Below, piece after piece: positions 18,282 to 25,339 of a stretch of DNA of 64,000 bases (position 1 is the stretch's first letter; every line of letters starts with the position of its first letter). Origin of the DNA: an uncultured Nonlabens sp. (GTDB lineage Bacteria > Bacteroidota > Bacteroidia > Flavobacteriales > Flavobacteriaceae); assembly GCF_947495285.1 (NCBI RefSeq), contig NZ_CANLXZ010000008.1, positions 58,960 through 122,959 of the forward strand. The letters run 5' to 3'. Under the pieces are notes generated by a model that did not search any database, was not told where the DNA came from, and was given only the letters and a program-made list of their open reading frames with translations. Both the position numbers and the translations under genes were made by a program.

Positions 18282-19001
18282 TTAAAAAAGGTCAAACAAA
18301 TACCAGAAAATGGTGTTGTAAAAAATAAATACAATAAGGTATGCGAGATACGAATACCCTATCAATTGTAACGCAGTAAATTGTTTGTAGAGCAATCGCA
18401 GTAATAAACCTACTAGTAAAGGGAATAAGATATAAACCCAACTGGTCTCTGCTACAATATTCCACAGCCATGCTGGGACATTCTCTTTTTCAAACCAACT
18501 GGACATTTGAAAATAATTATCAAAATGCCTTATGTCTTCCATTTTATAATCACTTTTAAAGATGACAAAATAAATGGTTGCTAATAGCTCTGGAATGTAA
18601 AAAACTAGAAAACTAGTTAAAGTGACTTTTAATAAACTTGCGTATTTAATAATGTTTAATCGTTCATGAAACAATATCAATACCAGATAAGTACAACTAT
18701 ATCCTACCACTACTAGTAATAAAGGTATAAAAATAAACAAGGCATCTACATAAAGCTCATCCCAACCGTAAGAGGTTTCTTCTACATCTTGTTCAAAGGC
18801 AGCAAGCTCTTCCTCAAACTCGCTGAGGTCTATATCTAGATCTTGATACTCATCATACTTTGCCTCATATTTTTCATCTAGAAATTCTTGATATACTTGA
18901 TCGTTTAATACTACGTCTGTACTTAGATAGGACAGTATAAAACATAAAATTGCAACCATTAATGCTATTAAAAGCACGTGGCTTTTTAAAAATCGAGTCA
19001 T
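18282..19001 (-). CDS. Hypothetical five-helix membrane protein
   Basis: 239 residues that I do not recognise. An N-terminal helix (LLIALMVAILCFILSYL) is followed by a very acidic extracytoplasmic stretch (about 30-75, rich in Asp/Glu/Tyr). Four more hydrophobic segments follow, near 85-110, 120-150, 185-205 and 215-237. It sits 6 nt after the 466-aa gene and abuts the thioredoxin-fold gene, so it is part of the peptide locus operon. A role in peptide maturation, immunity or export would fit, but nothing in the sequence decides between them. Confidence 0.75.
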   Translation of the reverse strand: MTRFLKSHVLLIALMVAILCFILSYLSTDVVLNDQVYQEFLDEKYEAKYDEYQDLDIDLSEFEEELAAFEQDVEETSYGWDELYVDALFIFIPLLLVVVGYSCTYLVLILFHERLNIIKYASLLKVTLTSFLVFYIPELLATIYFVIFKSDYKMEDIRHFDNYFQMSSWFEKENVPAWLWNIVAETSWVYILFPLLVGLLLRLLYKQFTALQLIGYSYLAYLIVFIFYNTIFWYLFDLF

Positions 19002-19007
19002 GTGTAG

Positions 19008-20408
19008 TTAATTTTTCTCAAATTGTTCTTTAAGGCTCATCTTTTTTTCTAGGTCTTTAATCATTTTTGCTTCTTCTTCGGTTTCCAATAGGACATTGTA
19101 ATTTTTCCAAAATTCTGGGTTGTATTTATTTTTATTAAATAATACGTTATTGTTAATATTCAGGTCTTTTTTGTTTACAGTAACCTCATTACTTTCTAAC
19201 ACGGTTTCTGATAATAAAATTTCAATTTTATTATAGTAATATTGATCATTTTTATTTTTGTCGGTTGACGATAATGTTGCGTTGTGCCACAAAGGGCTCC
19301 AATAAGAAATATAGTATGGATACATTCTTTCATGAAGCTCTTTAAATTTAATTTTGTATTGTAGAGATATTTTAGAACCATTAATTTTTTCAAATGTTTG
19401 AACAAAATTTTTGGAGGGATTGATAATAAGAGTGTATTCCATCTCTAAAATAGCATAATTATTTGCATTAACATAAATATAGCCAAACGGAAGCATAGAA
19501 TCACCCCATTTTGGTACAACTTTTGAAGGTGGTGTTGTGGGTAGAATTTTGATTTTATATATTGTATTGTCTTCACTATGTATAACACTGTCTAACTTAA
19601 AACTATGTTGATTAATAAAATTATTATTTTTTAAATTTATTTTACCTTTTTTATTTGTTTTTGGTTTAATAATACGAGTGTCAAAAAGGTTTAAGCCCTC
19701 AAAATTCCGTTGATCATAAACTCTAATTATTTCATTCCATTGGGCTTTACTATAAAACTCATTTTCTTTTAAGGCCTTTTTTCTGCTTCTCTTAAATGAG
19801 TATTCCCTTGTTTTTCTAAGATGCTGTGATAGTATAAATATAGAATCTAACTCTCTAAAGTCTAAACTTTTTCTAGTTTCTAAAAAATCAACCGAAATGT
19901 TTTGTGAGGGAAAATTAAAACCTGGGTCACATATTTTTATAGCGGCTTCACTAAGGAATCTGAACTCATTTTTAGTTCGTTCAGTATACCTCAAGAAACC
20001 AGTTGTAGCAAAAGGTTTTGACGGGAAATTGTCATAATAATTTAACAATACATTTTCTATAATTTTTTTAGGGTTCTTTAACAAAGGTTTCAAAACTACA
20101 GATTCTAAAAGAGTTGACTCTCGAACCATAATAACGGTTTTATTTTTTTTCGAAAGGTCGCTTAGACTTGTGATATATGTTTTAAATCCTATATAACTGA
20201 ATGAAATTTTTGTGTTGTTACTCAGCCTATTAACTGGAAGGATAACTTTGCCATCTGAGTTTGAAATTAATGTTAGATTCAGATCTTTAACGTATATATG
20301 TACAGATTCCATAGAGTTGCCATTTGCGTCTATGATTTTTAACTCAAAATCAGAATACTCGGAAAGACAAGTCAATAAACACAGTAAAATAGCGTAAAAT
20401 GTTTTCAT
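19008..20408 (-). CDS. Carboxypeptidase-regulatory-domain protein, copy 1 (peptide locus)
   Basis: 466 residues. After a short signal-like start, residues about 22-90 form a carboxypeptidase-like regulatory beta-sandwich (LISNSDGKVILPVN, FSYIGFKTY). The remaining about 370 residues are a conserved Bacteroidota-type region of unknown function containing EAAIKICDPGF and WGDSMLPFGYIYVN. It is the same length as the paralogue at 20969 and nearly identical to it over the last about 27 residues (from LLETEEEAK to the C-terminus), while the rest is strongly diverged. It lies behind an intrinsic terminator that separates it from leader peptide 1. An outer-membrane-associated role is guessed from the family; no enzymatic motif is seen. 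Confidence 0.85.
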   Translation of the reverse strand: MKTFYAILLCLLTCLSEYSDFELKIIDANGNSMESVHIYVKDLNLTLISNSDGKVILPVNRLSNNTKISFSYIGFKTYITSLSDLSKKNKTVIMVRESTLLESVVLKPLLKNPKKIIENVLLNYYDNFPSKPFATTGFLRYTERTKNEFRFLSEAAIKICDPGFNFPSQNISVDFLETRKSLDFRELDSIFILSQHLRKTREYSFKRSRKKALKENEFYSKAQWNEIIRVYDQRNFEGLNLFDTRIIKPKTNKKGKINLKNNNFINQHSFKLDSVIHSEDNTIYKIKILPTTPPSKVVPKWGDSMLPFGYIYVNANNYAILEMEYTLIINPSKNFVQTFEKINGSKISLQYKIKFKELHERMYPYYISYWSPLWHNATLSSTDKNKNDQYYYNKIEILLSETVLESNEVTVNKKDLNINNNVLFNKNKYNPEFWKNYNVLLETEEEAKMIKDLEKKMSLKEQFEKN

Positions 20409-20425
20409 ATCATTTTAAAAAAAAA

Positions 20426-20467
20426 AGTTTAAAAAGGTTTCACTTATAATCGTAACCTTTTTAAACT
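20426..20467 (-). terminator. Intrinsic terminator after leader peptide gene 1
   Basis: Perfect 14-bp inverted repeat (AGTTTAAAAAGGTT / AACCTTTTTAAACT) with a 14-nt loop, followed on the minus strand by eight Ts. It lies 20 nt past the stop codon of peptide 1 and 17 nt before the start of the 466-aa gene, so it should make the precursor transcript more abundant than the downstream genes. Confidence 0.85.
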
Positions 20468-20487
20468 CTATAGTGTTATTAAAATAA

Positions 20488-20685
20488 TTAACTATGTGGA
20501 TTTAGGACAGACACACCATTCCTTGAGCAGCGAGCTTCACCTAATTTTCTTATTTGTTTATTAATTCTTCTTGTTCTTCTATCCGTTACTTCTCGATCAC
20601 CTAATCTGTCTAATCTTGCATTGATTCTACTACAGTAATCTCCACCTATTATTTCGCTTAGCGTATTAAGTTCTATAGATTTCAT
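20488..20685 (-). CDS. Double-glycine leader peptide precursor 1
   Basis: 65 residues. The leader MKSIELNTLSEIIGG ends in Gly14-Gly15 and has the hydrophobic spacing (LxxLSEIIGG) recognised by C39 peptidases. The predicted 50-residue core starts DYCSRINARLDRLG, is Arg-rich (11 Arg, 2 Lys against 6 acidic, about +7) and has just two Cys, Cys18 and Cys53. It shares D-x-C-S-R-x-x-A-R-L-x-R with the two other precursors. The gene follows precursor 2 after 5 nt and is followed by a strong terminator. Processing by the C39 transporter at 15555 is inferred; activity is unknown. Confidence 0.88.
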   Translation of the reverse strand: MKSIELNTLSEIIGGDYCSRINARLDRLGDREVTDRRTRRINKQIRKLGEARCSRNGVSVLNPHS

Positions 20686-20690
20686 ATTTC

Positions 20691-20870
20691 TTAACCTTTA
20701 ATAAATCCTGGGCATTTTGCATCTGCCGCTTTTTGTTGTTGTTTGTATATTCTATCGGCTCTTCTGATAGTTTGTGTTCTAGCTTGCAAGCGTGCCAAAC
20801 GAGCTGTTAATCTTGAACATTTGTCACCACCCATTACACTACTACTTTCATTTAAACTTAACGTTTTCAT
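20691..20870 (-). CDS. Double-glycine leader peptide precursor 2
   Basis: 59 residues, found by reading the minus strand from the ATG at 20870. Leader MKTLSLNESSSVMGG ends in Gly14-Gly15. The 44-residue core begins DKCSRLTARLARLQAR and ends DAKCPGFIKG. It has 12 basic and 3 acidic residues (about +9) and only two Cys (18 and 53, the same positions as in precursor 1). The leader and the first core residues are near-identical to precursor 3, because both lie in a 250-bp direct repeat. A hairpin (20893-20911) lies just upstream of the start. It is predicted to be cut after GG and exported. Confidence 0.88.
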   Translation of the reverse strand: MKTLSLNESSSVMGGDKCSRLTARLARLQARTQTIRRADRIYKQQQKAADAKCPGFIKG

Positions 20871-21040
20871 AAATAATATATTTTGATTAGTTGCTAGACA
20901 TTTTGTCTAGCTTTCTCTACAAATCAAAAAAAAAAAACGAGGCTCGCAAGTTTGATGTCAATTGATTTTTAATTTTTCTCAAATTGTTCTTTAAGGCTCA
21001 TCTTTTTTTCTAGGTCTTTAATCATTTTTGCTTCTTCTTC
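20791..21040 (-). repeat. 250-bp direct repeat, copy A
   Basis: Nearly identical (about five differences seen by eye) to 22521-22770, at a constant offset of 1730 bp. It spans the last 72 nt of the 466-aa gene copy 2, the intergenic hairpin region, and the leader and start of the core of precursor 2. Confidence 0.92.
20893..20911 (-). promoter_or_regulatory. Hairpin/operator upstream of precursor 2
   Basis: Perfect 8-bp arms GCTAGACA and TGTCTAGC around a 3-nt loop, 23-41 nt before the ATG. A 12-base T run precedes it and may end transcripts from the upstream gene. It could be an operator or a 5'-UTR hairpin. Confidence 0.55.
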
Positions 21041-22369
21041 TGTCTCTAGTAAAATGTTATAGTTTTTCCAGAATTCAGCATTATAAGGTCGTTTTTCGAA
21101 TAAACCATTGTTTTTAGAACTTTTCATTTTCGTTTCGATAACATCTTCATTGGTAACATAGTTGCTAAATAGTATTTCTTGTTTGGTCAAATTAAAATTA
21201 TCTTTTAAATTGTTTTCCAAATAATTTTCAGTGGCTTCTGTTCCTATTATTTTTGGTTCAGTTTTCGAGATATATGTCAAAAACATCTTGTCGTAATAAG
21301 ATTTAAATTTGTAATTTAAAGTATATAGTATCTCCGTACCAGTGAAAATGCGCATACTTTCTCTACGTTTTTCACTTCCAATTAAAGAGTAGGTTAACTC
21401 TTTGATTGCAAAATTATCAGCATATATGTATATCCATCCAATAGGTAAATAATTATCTTTTAGTAAGTTATTCAATCTTTTATTTTTTGAAGATGGTAGT
21501 ATTTTTATTTTATAAAGAAATCTATCATTTTGAGTTACCATTGAGTCCAATTTAAAAGTATGCTTTTCCTTAAAATCATCGTCTAAAATGGCATTTTTTT
21601 CATAAGCGTATCTAATCAAATTTTGATTTGATTTTAAGAGGAGTTCCAAAGAACTTTTTTGATTATCTAGGTAATTTAAAGCTTTTGTAAACTCAAGATC
21701 AGAGTAATCTTTTCTTTGAGCACTTTTCAAAGCTTTTTTAAATCGAAAACCTTTATTCGTTGTTAAATATTTGGTGTACAAGTATGTAGAGTCTAAATCT
21801 CTGTTGTCAATACTTTTTCTTAATTCATCTATACTAATTTGAATGTTGTTAGTATCAGTCAAGTAGCCTTCATCATAAACTGATATAGCGGCTTCAATTA
21901 GCCATTTCACTTGATTTGACGATTTCTCGGTGTGTCTTAAAAATCCTTCGGCTATATATGGATTTGTTATCAAATTGTTTTTCATGTTATTGATAGCAAA
22001 ATCAATAACTTCATCTGCATTGTATTCTTTTCTTTCTTCTAAGAGTATCGCATCCAGCTGAATAATTTGTGGCTCAAGTTTTAATTTTAAATTAGTAAAT
22101 TTCTTTAATGAGTCTATTCTTAGATAATAATTTTTATAGCCAATGTATGAGAAAACAAGCACTGAATATTTTGGATCATTGGGTGTAATTATCTCAAAGC
22201 CACCATTTGAATTTGATATTGTTCCTAAATTTACATTTTGAAAGGAAATATTTACATTAGCTATTGGAATATCATTATTACTACTGGTTATTGTTCCACT
22301 TATTATACGCTGACTGTATACGGACGTAGTTGTCAATAAAAACAAAATTATAATTTGTATGTTTTTCAT
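20969..22369 (-). CDS. Carboxypeptidase-regulatory-domain protein, copy 2 (peptide locus)
   Basis: 466 residues with a clear signal peptide (MKNIQIIILFLLTTTSVYSQ). A carboxypeptidase-like regulatory domain covers about residues 20-95 (ISGTITSSNNDIPIANVNIS, TISNSNGGFEI, LVFSYIGYKNYYL). The long conserved region that follows shares EAAISVYDEGY, YLPIGWIYIYADNFAI and WKNYNILLETEEEAK with the paralogue at 19008. Equal length and the shared C-terminus show a gene duplication. It lies between precursor 3 (69 nt upstream, with a hairpin) and precursor 2 (98 nt downstream). The function is unrecognised; I infer a cell-envelope role because of the signal peptide and domain type. Confidence 0.85.
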   Translation of the reverse strand: MKNIQIIILFLLTTTSVYSQRIISGTITSSNNDIPIANVNISFQNVNLGTISNSNGGFEIITPNDPKYSVLVFSYIGYKNYYLRIDSLKKFTNLKLKLEPQIIQLDAILLEERKEYNADEVIDFAINNMKNNLITNPYIAEGFLRHTEKSSNQVKWLIEAAISVYDEGYLTDTNNIQISIDELRKSIDNRDLDSTYLYTKYLTTNKGFRFKKALKSAQRKDYSDLEFTKALNYLDNQKSSLELLLKSNQNLIRYAYEKNAILDDDFKEKHTFKLDSMVTQNDRFLYKIKILPSSKNKRLNNLLKDNYLPIGWIYIYADNFAIKELTYSLIGSEKRRESMRIFTGTEILYTLNYKFKSYYDKMFLTYISKTEPKIIGTEATENYLENNLKDNFNLTKQEILFSNYVTNEDVIETKMKSSKNNGLFEKRPYNAEFWKNYNILLETEEEAKMIKDLEKKMSLKEQFEKN

Positions 22370-22384
22370 ATTTTTAAAATAAAT

Positions 22385-22428
22385 AAAGCTGGTCTTTAAT
22401 TAAACCAGCTTTATAAGCTTATAAAGCT
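22385..22428 (-). terminator. Alternative hairpins after leader peptide gene 3
   Basis: Two mutually exclusive structures share AAAGCT. One is a perfect 22-bp palindrome at 22407-22428. The other is a 9-bp stem (AAAGCTGGT at 22385-22393 with ACCAGCTTT at 22404-22412). On the minus strand they follow the stop codon of precursor 3 and precede the 466-aa gene. The trailing T run is weak (ATTTATTTT), so this may be an attenuator or mRNA-end stabiliser rather than a full terminator. Confidence 0.6.
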
Positions 22429-22438
22429 AGAAAGTTTA

Positions 22439-22600
22439 CTACTGCCCTGCGCAAGCAGCTGCACCCTTTGCAAATGTCTTAATCCATCTTGCGCTACCTG
22501 CATTACCTCGCGCAGTCTGACGTGCCAAACGAGCTGTTAATCTTGAACATCTGTCACCACCCATTACACTACTACTTTCATTTAAACTTAACGTTTTCAT
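22439..22600 (-). CDS. Double-glycine leader peptide precursor 3
   Basis: 53 residues read from the ATG at 22600 to a TAG at 22439. Leader MKTLSLNESSSVMGG is identical to precursor 2. The 38-residue core starts DRCSRLTARLARQTARGN and ends KGAAACAGQ, with 8 basic and 1 acidic residue (about +7) and two Cys (18 and 50). Divergence from precursor 2 begins after residue 27, so the leader and N-terminal core are shared while the C-terminal core varies. This is the usual pattern of families of exported peptides sharing one processing enzyme. It is the first gene of the intact locus. Confidence 0.87.
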   Translation of the reverse strand: MKTLSLNESSSVMGGDRCSRLTARLARQTARGNAGSARWIKTFAKGAAACAGQ

Positions 22601-22770
22601 AAATAATATATTTTGATTAGTTGCTAGACATTTTGTTTAGCTTTCTCTACAAATCAAAAAAAAAAAACGAGGCTCGCAAGTTTGATGTCAATTGATTTTT
22701 AATTTTTCTCAAATTGTTCTTTAAGGCTCATCTTTTTTTCTAGGTCTTTGATCATTTTTGCTTCTTATTC
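22521..22770 (-). repeat. 250-bp direct repeat, copy B
   Basis: Partner of 20791-21040. It covers the decayed 3' end of a third 466-aa-type gene, the upstream region, and the leader and core start of precursor 3. Recombination between the copies would delete or duplicate a 1730-bp unit with one large gene and one peptide gene. Confidence 0.92.
22623..22641 (-). promoter_or_regulatory. Hairpin upstream of precursor 3 (one mismatch)
   Basis: Same element as at 20893-20911, but one arm reads GCTAAACA, giving one unpaired position. It has the same distance to the start codon. Confidence 0.5.
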
Positions 22771-22863
22771 AGTTTCTAGTAGGATATTATAGTTTTTCCA
22801 CAATAGTGGTTTGTAGGGGAGTTTTTTAAAGAGATGTTTGTCCGTAAAATTCCTACTTTCTCT
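22699..22863 (-). pseudogene. Remnant of a third carboxypeptidase-regulatory-domain gene
   Basis: The minus strand encodes KPLLWKNYNILLETE, then an in-frame TAA, then EAKMIKDLEKKMSLKEQFE and KN before the stop. The two intact paralogues have GAA (Glu) where the TAA lies (LLETEEEAK). Only the last about 54 codons remain; the sequence upstream runs into the end of the DUF2797 gene. It is direct evidence that the locus once held a third module. Confidence 0.9.
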
Positions 22864-23656
22864 ATTCCACCTTAATTTCTAGCACAAGCCCCTCATGACT
22901 CCTCAAGTTCATTACTTTACCATCTTCAAAGATTAAGTATTGTCCTTTAATGCCTTTCAGTTTTCCTGCGTACTCGGTAATTTTTGCAAGATTAACACTA
23001 GTCACTTTTTCAGGATATTGAAGTACAGGAAAGTTGATTTCCCATTCCTTTTCATTATCGAGAATATAAGGTTGTGCTTCTTGAGGAATGTGCTGGAGTA
23101 AGCTTTTGCGAAAGCGTAACAAATCAACATCTTCTATACTATTAGTAAGCATCTTGCGCCAGTTGGTTTTATCGGCTACGTGATCTTTTAGTGCGACTTC
23201 TGCAATACCGGCTAGGTAACGGTTAGGTGTTTCAAGAATGGCAACAGCTTCATGTGCACCTTGATCGATCCATCTGGTAGGAACCTGCGTTTTACGAGTT
23301 ACTCCTACTTTTATATTACTGCTGTTTGCTAGGTAAACGATATGTGGTTTAAGTTGTACTTTTTTCTCATATTCTAGATCTCTATCTTCTTGCTCTAGGT
23401 GAGCGCGACTTAATTCTGGACGCATAATCCAGTCGCCAGCTTGTGGTGATGCGGTAAAACAATCGTAACAAAAACCCTGACGCCATATTTTTTTATCCAG
23501 ACTACAGTTAAGACACTCATTACCTACATGCTTTAAAGAAATGCTTTTATCCAGCAACTGATTCATGTGTACAAAGTTGTCTGGGAATACCAGATAGTAT
23601 TGAACTGTTTCTTTGAGTTCAGTTTGCATTTTTCTTATAGTGCCAGTAAGGATCAT
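22862..23656 (-). CDS. DUF2797 family protein
   Basis: 264 residues. A four-Cys zinc-finger-like segment (NECLNCSLDKKIWRQGFCYD, then C near residue 70) is followed by a GIY-YIG-like stretch (HIVYLANSSNIKVGVTRKT, PTRWIDQGA). This is the DUF2797 pattern. Function is not established; the similarity to GIY-YIG folds would suggest nucleic-acid binding or cleavage. It has an imperfect palindrome copy at 23101-23116. It is divergent from the GH3 gene with a 67-bp gap. Its 3' end abuts the decayed module of the peptide locus, marking the boundary of that accessory region. Confidence 0.85.
   Translation of the reverse strand: MILTGTIRKMQTELKETVQYYLVFPDNFVHMNQLLDKSISLKHVGNECLNCSLDKKIWRQGFCYDCFTASPQAGDWIMRPELSRAHLEQEDRDLEYEKKVQLKPHIVYLANSSNIKVGVTRKTQVPTRWIDQGAHEAVAILETPNRYLAGIAEVALKDHVADKTNWRKMLTNSIEDVDLLRFRKSLLQHIPQEAQPYILDNEKEWEINFPVLQYPEKVTSVNLAKITEYAGKLKGIKGQYLIFEDGKVMNLRSHEGLVLEIKVE
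23101..23116. repeat. Dispersed palindrome, copy 6 (14/16, coding)
   Basis: AGCTTTTGCGAAAGCG in the DUF2797 gene, read in the Arg-Phe-Arg-Lys-Ser frame (LLRFRKSLL). Confidence 0.7.
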
Positions 23657-23723
23657 TTTAGTAACTTTAAAAATTATCGAAGTATCTTTGAATCTGTAAA
23701 AATAAGATGAACTCTAATTAATA

Positions 23724-25253
23724 ATGGCAAACGCACTAGTCAATTCTGTAGTATCGTGGTTTCTTAAGAAACGTATTCATGATATGGAGCTTTTTATGAA
23801 GCATCCACAAGAATTACAAGATAATATATTACAAGATCTTATTTATTATGCCCGACATACAGAGGTCGGTAAAAAGTATGGTTTTGATACTATAAAATCC
23901 TATGCAGAGTTTGCAAGCCGCGTCCCAATGTCTGATTATACAGAAATGCAAGATGCCATAACGAGATCGATGAGCGGAGAAGGTAATATCTTCTGGCCTA
24001 GTGATATTAAATGGTTTGCAAAGAGTAGTGGTACAACTAGTGCGCGTAGCAAATATATTCCTGTAAGCCAGCAATCACTAGAAGACTGCCATTATGCAGC
24101 AACTAAGGATTTATTGTGCATGTACCTCAATAACAATCCAGATTCTAAGATATTCAAAGGAAAAGGATTGCGACTAGGTGGTAGCAATACACTAGATAAA
24201 AAGTCGGGAACTGTAGCTGGAGATTTGAGTAGCATTTTAATAGATAACATGCCTTTTTGGGCAGACTATAGTTCTACACCAGGTAATGACGTAGCTCTTA
24301 TGGCAAATTGGGAAACTAAAATGCCTGCGATCGTAAAAGAAACAATAAAAGAAGATGTAACCAGTCTTGCAGGAGTACCTTCCTGGATGATGGTGTTGCT
24401 CAATAATGTTCTAGAGACTACAGGAAAAGATAATATTCTAGAGGTATGGCCACAAATGGAGGTCTTCTTTCATGGTGGTGTGAGTTTTGATCCTTATGTA
24501 GAGCAGTTTAAAAAATTATTACCAGCAGGACATATAAAGTATTACGAGACTTATAATGCGAGTGAGGGTTTCTTTGCGATCCAAGATACTAATGATAGTA
24601 AGGAACTATTACTTATGCTAGATTATGGAATTTTTTATGAGTTTATCTCCATGAAAACTTATGGAACGCCGCAAGAAAAAGTGATACCTATTAGCGAGGT
24701 AGAGTTAGGTGAGAATTATGCTATTATCATCACGACCAATGCTGGTCTGTGGCGCTATAAAATAGGTGACACGGTACGTTTTACTAGTAAAAGCCCTTAT
24801 CGTATTAAAGTAAGTGGTCGTACTAAACACCATATAAACGTATTCGGTGAAGAGCTTATTATAGAAAATGCCGAAGAAGCACTTAAGAAAACCATTAAGG
24901 AAATTCCTTGTGCTATTAAAGATTACAGTGTAGCGCCCATCTTTATGGAAGGTAAAGAAAAAGGAGCGCATGAGTGGATGGTAGAATTTGCAACAGAGCC
25001 AGAAAATGTTTCCGCTTTCGCGAAAGCGTTAGACCACAATCTACAACGAGTAAATAGTGATTATGAGGCAAAACGGGCTAATGATATAACTTTAAAACAA
25101 TTGATCATACACAATGCAAAGCCAGATGTATTTTACAATTGGTTAAAGAAGAAGGATAAGCTAGGCGGTCAACATAAGATACCTAGATTAAGTAATTCTA
25201 GAGAGTACATGGATGAGTTGCTCGAGATAGATAGATGTTCTAGAGCCTCATAA
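23724..25253 (+). CDS. GH3 family acyl-adenylate-forming protein
   Basis: 509 residues of the GH3 superfamily, named after plant auxin-responsive acyl-amido synthetases. AMP-binding motifs are visible: AKSSGTTSARSKYIPVS near residue 95, YETYNASEGFFAIQD near 275, and LWRYKIGDTVRF followed by VSGRTKHHINVFGEEL. Bacteroidota commonly carry one such gene of unknown substrate. It would activate a carboxylate with ATP and possibly transfer it to an amine. A perfect palindrome copy is embedded in frame as SAFAKAL (25013-25028). It is followed by a PfkB-type kinase gene on the same strand. Confidence 0.92.
   Translation: MANALVNSVVSWFLKKRIHDMELFMKHPQELQDNILQDLIYYARHTEVGKKYGFDTIKSYAEFASRVPMSDYTEMQDAITRSMSGEGNIFWPSDIKWFAKSSGTTSARSKYIPVSQQSLEDCHYAATKDLLCMYLNNNPDSKIFKGKGLRLGGSNTLDKKSGTVAGDLSSILIDNMPFWADYSSTPGNDVALMANWETKMPAIVKETIKEDVTSLAGVPSWMMVLLNNVLETTGKDNILEVWPQMEVFFHGGVSFDPYVEQFKKLLPAGHIKYYETYNASEGFFAIQDTNDSKELLLMLDYGIFYEFISMKTYGTPQEKVIPISEVELGENYAIIITTNAGLWRYKIGDTVRFTSKSPYRIKVSGRTKHHINVFGEELIIENAEEALKKTIKEIPCAIKDYSVAPIFMEGKEKGAHEWMVEFATEPENVSAFAKALDHNLQRVNSDYEAKRANDITLKQLIIHNAKPDVFYNWLKKKDKLGGQHKIPRLSNSREYMDELLEIDRCSRAS
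25013..25028. repeat. Dispersed palindrome, copy 7 (perfect, coding)
   Basis: In the GH3-family gene, in the Ala-Phe-Ala-Lys-Ala frame. Confidence 0.95.
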
Positions 25254-25317
25254 TTAATCTTTAAAAGAACTATGCTTAAAATCTATAGCGAGCAAGTTAT
25301 AACTCAAAACGAAACCG

Positions 25318-25325
25318 TATTTTTG
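25318..25325 (+). promoter_or_regulatory. Probable -7 box of the PfkB-type kinase gene
   Basis: TATTTTTG fits TAnnTTTG and ends 14 nt before the ATG at 25340. No clear -33 box. Confidence 0.45.
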
Positions 25326-25339
25326 CAAAAAAATTTTAC

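Noticed and set aside
18281..18334. Longer N-terminus for the thioredoxin-fold gene
   Set aside because: It would overlap the coding end of the membrane protein gene, and the signal-like segment starts at MMRKI (18280).
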